Origin: Ophiothrix spiculata
Taxonomy: Eukaryota; Echinodermata; Ophiuroidea; Amphilepidida; Ophiotrichidae
Strand: one strand, 5' to 3'
Assembly (NCBI GenBank): GCA_000969725.1
Contig: JXSR01S022529.1
Length of the DNA stretch: 22,696 bases
A program made the position numbers and the translations under genes. Shown one piece after another: positions 17,802-22,696 of this stretch. Each line of letters starts with the position of its first letter. The stretch's first letter is position 1. The notes under the pieces were generated by a model. It was not told the origin of the DNA. It did not search any database and was given only the letters and a program-made list of their open reading frames with translations.

Positions 17802-19108
17802 AGAAACTTTGTCAGTTTGTTAAGCTTAAGTATGCCCGCCTGTCTGCATGGGTGATAATAAGCTCCATTACTAAATCAAATTTCTTCCGTATATCCATAT
17901 CAGTAATCCTATGTAAATCACTGGAATATATTGAAGAGTAAAAATAATCAAAATGAACTTTCATCACATTTCAGTATTTTTTTATAAACCTTTTAAACAT
18001 TATAGCGGTTCCATTGCAAAAATTTGACACTCGTAACAATTTGATTCTCTCTATATCTTCCTTTAGTTTTAATATTAAAATTAAAAGGGGATGTTGTACA
18101 AAATGCCGAGTCATTATTGAATGGTACTGTAGAACCAGGGCATAACAGTCTTACTATACTGATAATACAGGTAACAATTATACACCTCCACAATTTACTC
18201 GATTTCTAGGCTCTCAGCCAGGTAAGGACCTGGAGGTACAAACTGTTTCACTGAACTACAAGACCTAAAAGTAATTGTGCTTTGCCTGAATCCATTTGTA
18301 GACAGTGTTGTTTGTATTGGTTACATATGCCAAAATTGAATCATTTTTTCCACTCCAATTATGAAATTAAATTCCATGATTTTATTGATACCGACAGAAA
18401 GTAGTTGTATGTATTTAATTGACACTTTCACACCATTTTGTTGTACTTAAATTTAATGATTCAGAGCACAATGCTAACAAGGTGGATTTCTATGAGGCAA
18501 ATGACTCAATTATCATTCAAGTTGAAAATTAGGAAAATTCCAGACCTGCAGTGTCTGTAGTTTATTCTCCTTTATTCAATGTTTTGATGCTGTAATTTGG
18601 ATTTTAATGACATGGAAGAGTTGCGATTTAGCTCAGTGCCAGAATTTGTTTACATTATGACCGTCATAATTACTATATTTTGATAAAATACATATTACTG
18701 CAGAATTTTGAATGAGTTCATTTATTTATTTACACAATATGCTTCCATATTTCAATTGTCTCCTGAAAGGAAAATTCTTGAATTATAGGGATATTTGTAC
18801 AACTTGAATAATTTGTTCTCTAAAATGGTGGTCACAATCTGTTGTTCAAAAATGTAGGCAAATACGTGGTAATTATCGACTTGTACAGATTTTGGAGCAC
18901 ACACATACGACGTAGCAGTTTTAGTGCATGCAGAACTTTGTATACTATATAATAAAACCTAGGAACTCATGTACATCCAAGGTTAACATATTTATAAGGT
19001 ATTTGCTATGCTCTTTCATTTCTCTATATGTAGGTCTATCCTATCACAGCTCATCGAAGTTCTCCTGCTCAAACCAGGAATAAGTTATACAAATATCCAG
19101 TTAGCTGT
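17802..19108. other. AT-rich stretch, nothing supported
   Basis: Only a short minus-strand frame (17993-18193) and scattered acceptor-like sequences were seen. No repeats with ends, no RNA genes. Confidence 0.4.
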
Positions 19109-20237
19109 GAGTTAGCTAGGGGTGGGAGTTTCGGGAATTATTGCTCCCGAGACTCGAGTTGGTTTTTCGGGCGGGACTCGGGATTCCCGAAAATAATCCC
19201 GAAATATGAGAGTGCCGTTCACGTACGCAAAATCTGTGTTTCATTGCATGTACTATGTCATGTGTGTTAGACTGTCGAATATGGCAATATGGTAATGCTG
19301 TCATTTTTTGACAATTTGATACAGATTTTCAGACTTACCAAACCTAGTACTAGTCCGTAAGAAATGTTTTTAAAATAATGACGATGTCCTTTAGTTTTAT
19401 TATTTTCAATGTGAAATTCGTGTGTCGAACTCGGACTTAGCTCGATGTTGCGCTGTGTTCTTTTTGTCCACTAGCTAAGCTTGTTGGTCGTGTTTCGTGT
19501 ACACAGTTCAATTTTTACATGGAGAATTTGTTACTGCATTACTATAATTCGAACTGTTATAGACCAAAACTTTTACTAATACATTGTTGCAACCAAAAAT
19601 ATTATAAAATGAAGGAAAAGTAAAGATTATTGCGATAAAATCAAGATCAAATGTTGCTTTTTTCATGTTATTTACGCAAATAAAACCCGGAAGTAAACGG
19701 CGCAATTTTAGCGGTACCCAGTTTTACGTTGCTCCAATGCAATGCTACTAGTACCGGTGGGAAAAGATCGCGTGACTCGGTGATTTGATCTTGTTATGAA
19801 CTGCGCATGTGTAAGTGTGATAGTTAGTAGTTTATGAAAATAAGAACATCGCCATCTAGTGACAATACTAATATAAACAAAACAGGTTCATTTTTCGCGA
19901 TCAAAGCGTAATTTTTTTGTTGATAAAATGACATTTTATCGGACAGCTTTCGTTTGTTTCGTGTTTGCGTCTACCGCATATTTCTTACGGAACACGAATC
20001 TTGCGTTCGTGTACCGGTACAACACTACTTTCGGATCATTGGAAATACATTAAAATGGATTACTACAGCTTGCATACGTAAATTGTAAGTTCAATTACAC
20101 CTACTACGAAAATGAAAAGTTGGTACTTTTAATTTGATACCACTTTCGGGAATCGGGAACATTTTTTTGTTCCCGAGTCCCGACTCTCACGGGCGGGACT
20201 CGAATTCCCGGGTCCCGATCCCAAATTTAGAGTTAGC
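19109..20237. mobile_element. 1113-bp non-autonomous hAT-like transposon
   Basis: GAGTTAGC occurs exactly at 19109-19116 and 20230-20237, an 8-bp target duplication around 19117-20229. The left end begins TAGGGGTGGGAGTTTCGGG; the right end, inverted, begins TAAATTTGGGATCGGGACCC. Both subterminal 80-bp blocks are packed with CCCGAG/CTCGGG and TCCCGA/TCGGGA words, including a perfect 9-bp hairpin TCGGGAACA/TGTTCCCGA (20153-20176). Such arrays are typical transposase-binding regions. hAT is the best-fitting superfamily. The interior has no long frame, so it is a deletion derivative or MITE. Confidence 0.88.
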
Positions 20238-20267
20238 CATGTTGAAATAAAGAAGACATCACAGGAA

Positions 20268-20576
20268 ATGAGAATGTTTCCCTTCTATCTTTCAGTGTTT
20301 ATATTTTCAATTAACATCACTAATATCAGACACAGACATCTCAAGAGGAGTCTGGACACAGGAAAGCAGCTGCTTTCAGCTACTTTTAAGTCTGCTCCAA
20401 GGAATTTTTATAAGGGAATATGGATACGCTGCCATCTTGTGTTGCTCATGGAGCAGAGTTATTGTACCTCCGGATATATTGCCCAATATCCAGGCAGATC
20501 ACGTAAATCTTCACTTGACTCATATACAGCGTGTGCATTTTGTTTCACGCGTAAACCGTGTCTGTGTTTTAAGTAA
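20268..20576 (+). CDS. 102-codon ORF with signal-like N terminus, Cys-rich C terminus
   Basis: An ATG at 20268 in a purine-rich context opens 102 codons to TAA 20574-20576. Residues 4-18 (FPFYLSVFIFSINIT) are hydrophobic, like a signal peptide. Dibasic pairs fall at 26-27 (KR), 79-80 and 95-96 (RK). Six cysteines lie at 55, 66, 89, 92, 98 and 100, ending CAFCFTRKPCLCFK. This would fit a small secreted peptide, but length alone is expected by chance about once in a window like this, and I recognise no family. An alternative spliced register after ATATCAG (about 20328) is also open for about 19 codons. It begins 39 bases beyond the hAT-like element. Confidence 0.2.
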   Translation: MRMFPFYLSVFIFSINITNIRHRHLKRSLDTGKQLLSATFKSAPRNFYKGIWIRCHLVLLMEQSYCTSGYIAQYPGRSRKSSLDSYTACAFCFTRKPCLCFK

Positions 20577-20582
20577 CGTGCA

Positions 20583-20680
20583 TTGTGACTTGCTCTGATC
20601 AAAGAATGCCAATTTTCCCGCTAATCTGTTGCAAAGATTCTTGAAGTGAGACATGCAGAGCTGTAAAATGCCGGTACAAT
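20583..20680 (-). CDS. Candidate minus-strand helical segment, low support
   Basis: On the minus strand the frame running into the TGA near 20605 is open over about 65 codons (20599-20802). It ends in an amphipathic, Leu/Gln-rich helix-like stretch, SLQESLQQISGKIGIL. There are acceptor-like words upstream but no domain. A second minus-strand frame overlaps it (20520-20729), so I rate it low. Confidence 0.12.
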
Positions 20681-20801
20681 ACCTCAACCTCCATGACTGA
20701 GTGACTATCCAAGATAACTGCCGTTTCATAGGATTTACACGGCGATAAAATCGAGATGGCAGTTCCCCTTTTTAAATTCCTTGGTTTGCTCTTAAATTCC
20801 A

Positions 20802-21137
20802 ATGTGTGCTAATTTCTTAGAGGAAAATCTTTACTTGGTATTGGATAGGTATATGAATTATATAACCTACATTGATGGAAATTTGAGCCTAGTTAAAAGC
20901 GAGGAGCAATCTTGCTGTGTAAAGCGTACCCTAATGTACGATATTGTCTTAATCATGATGAAAACACAGTCAAAGGATGCACGGGCAAAAAGTGGTCTCC
21001 AAAACTTGGTAGGTGATAACTGGGGAAAAATAAAATGGGGAAACATAGGTCCTAATATTTTTTTTAAATCACCAGGGTCCTATGATTTCAGCAATTTAGC
21101 TGAACATTCCATTTACATGGTATATTTTATAGTCTAG
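20802..21137 (+). CDS. 111-codon ORF, probably chance
   Basis: This is the longest ATG-started plus-strand frame in the window (ATG 20802, TAG 21135-21137). It starts MCANFLEENLYLVLDRYMNY and contains one Cys-Cys pair. Composition drifts with the local base content and ends Phe/Tyr-rich. There is no signal peptide, domain or polyadenylation context I can point to. Confidence 0.12.
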   Translation: MCANFLEENLYLVLDRYMNYITYIDGNLSLVKSEEQSCCVKRTLMYDIVLIMMKTQSKDARAKSGLQNLVGDNWGKIKWGNIGPNIFFKSPGSYDFSNLAEHSIYMVYFIV

Positions 21138-21712
21138 GGATTCTTTATTGATACTACATTAAAGATATTTGACATATGATTAATGTATAAAGATTTACCA
21201 GCACTTTGTTCTGAAGTTCAAGTTCAATAGTATTATTGTTTAGATAAAGTTTTAAAGACATTTACAATGGTATGAATTATATGTATGTGGCATGTTATAT
21301 AATGTTGTCTTTGTTCTAGATTTCAAGATCAAAATGTTATTTTCTCTCAAGACTCGATCAAAAGCAACATTACTAGGACTATGGATCAAACAAAGCACAG
21401 ATAGGAAACAGGTCTATTTGCACCCTAAAAATTTGGCTAAGTTAGGGGATTGCACCATGCGGGCGCCATGCCTGGACCGACGCTGCGCGAGTGCGTAGTA
21501 TCCCTGCTCTGCGTCCTGTCGCTCACCACAATTGCTTGACTACAACGCAATACGCATCTAACATTTTCCCCCAAAATTGTGCGTAAGCAAGGAACAACGC
21601 TTGACTGGCTCGATAGCTACATTCTCAGTCAAATTACCATTCAGTATGCCTAGGACAAAGCTTTCATTTGCAATGGGCCATAATATTTCTAATGGCATAG
21701 TTCAAAGTTCTT
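21138..21712. other. Stretch ending in a CpG-richer patch
   Basis: Positions 21455-21600 are clearly richer in CpG (GCGGGCGCC, CGACGCTGCGCGAGTGCG) than the surroundings. This could be a repeat fragment or promoter-like patch, for example for a minus- or plus-strand transcript. The related words ACTACGCA..CGC and ACTACGCAGTCGG occur inverted here and near 21957. No gene called. Confidence 0.35.
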
Positions 21713-21820
21713 TTAACCAATCAGATGTTGAGCATCTTCTGATGGAGTCATAAACCCATCAAGTTTTTCCAAAGCTGCTGGTGAAGCTTTGATGTAGACA
21801 ACATTCCAACCCCTAGCCAT
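21713..21820 (-). CDS. Candidate minus-strand short ORF, 35 codons
   Basis: From ATG at 21820-21818 the minus frame reads MARGWNVVYIKASPAALEKL and continues through FMTPSEDAQHLIG to TAA at 21715-21713. Composition is strongly protein-like, with many G/A-starting codons and few AT-driven residues. TAG is in frame two codons upstream. The stop lies in a segment (21680-21724) resembling dispersed-repeat DNA (CCAATCAG). It may be a decayed coding piece of a transposon or host gene. Confidence 0.25.
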   Translation of the reverse strand: MARGWNVVYIKASPAALEKLDGFMTPSEDAQHLIG

Positions 21821-21888
21821 TTGCTATTCTTAGTCTCCATCCATCTACTGCAGGCCATGTGTGCATTGCAGGACATGGTTTGACAAAA

Positions 21889-22065
21889 CTACCTTCTCTC
21901 AGGTTCCGGTGTCACCTGACACTTGACAAACCCCGCTGACCTCCCTGCTCTCACCGACTGCGTAGTGTTAGAGGATGGAACCTCTGGTTTCAAGTTTACA
22001 ATCAGATGAAATTGGAAAAAGGGCTTTAATTGGATGATGACGCTAGTTTGATGATAGCACACAAA
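21889..22065 (-). CDS. Candidate minus-strand exon, 58 open codons
   Basis: The minus strand is open from 22065 to TAG at 21891-21889 without an ATG. The later part (VPSSNTTQSVRAGRSAGFVK, then CQVTPEPERR) is GC-richer and protein-like. It ends at a donor-like GAGAGAAG|GTAGTT (GT at 21892-21891). An acceptor-like TTGTAAACTTGAAACCAG lies within, at about 21983-22000. It lies about 70 bases upstream of the 21713-21820 frame in the same orientation. Whether the two belong together cannot be settled by eye. Confidence 0.25.
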   Translation of the reverse strand, partial: FVCYHQTSVIIQLKPFFQFHLIVNLKPEVPSSNTTQSVRAGRSAGFVKCQVTPEPERR

Positions 22066-22276
22066 TTAAGATGCAGTCGCCAAGAGTGGGAATCCTATCA
22101 CCTTGCAGTGAACTTTAACATGCCTGCTATGCGGCATGGTAGGAACTATGACATTTTAACACTACCAAACTTGTTATCCATCTCACTCTTTCCATTATAT
22201 TGATAATGCTCATCACAAGCATTTATATCTATAATATATAATAAAAAATGTTTATTATTTAATACCCTGTTGTCAG

Positions 22277-22473
22277 AGAACTGCAAAAATATGATTGTTT
22301 GCATGGATAGAATATGGTTCAATGGTACAAGAATCTTAAAACATTCTTGTAAATCTTCCAGGGGAGAATCATTGCAAGAATCTTCATATTCTTTTACTTT
22401 CATACACAATGTATCCTACTCACTTTACGAACATCTTCTTGACGATACTGGATTCTTGACACCTACTGGTTGA
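22277..22473 (+). CDS. Candidate terminal exon, 65 codons
   Basis: After the acceptor TTTAATACCCTGTTGTCAG (ending 22276) the frame is open through NMIVCMDRIWFNGTRILKHS and ends FTFIHNVSYSLYEHLLDDTG, FLTPTG, TGA at 22471-22473. The minus strand over the same bases (22146-22409) is also open, weakening the case. No polyadenylation signal is obvious before the window ends, and no family is recognised. Confidence 0.22.
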
Positions 22474-22696
22474 TTTTTTGATCCTAACCCTAGGTCGTTC
22501 AATAATCTCCTTGGAAATTTATGTATAAAATATGCATATCGCTCATTCCGAAAAATCGGGTGCCAATGCAGTTGAAAAAAATGAAAAAAGAAAACTGCTC
22601 AAATATTTTTCTTTTAAGCGTTTTTTATTAGTAAACTAGTCATGGACATTGAATTCAAGTGATTTGTCAACACCACTTCTATATTTTTTCTGTTAC
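22474..22696. other. AT-rich window end, nothing supported
   Basis: No frame, repeat or RNA could be supported in these last bases. Confidence 0.4.

Noticed and set aside
1..22696. CRISPR array, bacterial operon or phage module
   Set aside because: No regularly spaced direct repeats with unique spacers, no dense long frames and no ribosome-binding-site pattern; transposon and splice-like features point to a eukaryotic nuclear genome.

Overview
The window looks like non-coding or very gene-poor nuclear DNA of a marine invertebrate. It is AT-rich, has no long reading frame (the longest ATG-started frames are 102 and 111 codons), no operon-like packing, and many eukaryotic non-autonomous DNA transposons plus two tRNA-like SINE heads. 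The word TAGGCCTA and close variants recur (about 7250, 7371, 7806, 9144, 15572, 15667). That word and the G-run-ended repeats remind me of echinoderm or hemichordate genomes; this is an inference, not a database result. I recognise no known gene family.

The best-supported content is mobile DNA. (1) 1872-2140 has 30-bp terminal inverted repeats (TIRs, 28/30 matching). (2) 2744-3374 has 40-bp TIRs (39/40). (3) 9977-10301 is a 325-bp element with the exact 8-bp target duplication ACTTGGTA. (4) 11723-12095 and (5) 16009-16390 share G-run/GTACT ends; the second is flanked by 8-bp GGATATCC. (6) 13420-14208 is a 789-bp foldback bounded by TTAA on both sides. (7) 19117-20229 is a 1113-bp hAT-like element with the exact 8-bp duplication GAGTTAGC and CCCGA-rich subterminal blocks. 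None contains a transposase. Two related tRNA-like segments (6941-7015, 8860-8925), a three-copy dispersed repeat in the first 1.8 kb, a small inverted-repeat element at 7944-8105 and several homopolymer or tandem tracts complete the repeat set.

Coding potential is weak. I list stop-bounded stretches with protein-like composition, several behind good splice-acceptor sequences: 2474, 9201, 12434, 15265 and 22277 on the plus strand, and 21713-22065 on the minus strand. In DNA this AT-rich, stop-free runs of 40-60 codons are expected by chance many times in six frames, and I could not chain these into one phase-consistent gene. They are exon candidates only. The rest (about 3.6-4.5, 5.2-6.9, 10.8-11.7, 12.6-13.4, 14.2-15.2, 16.4-17.5 and 17.8-19.1 kb) shows nothing I can support.
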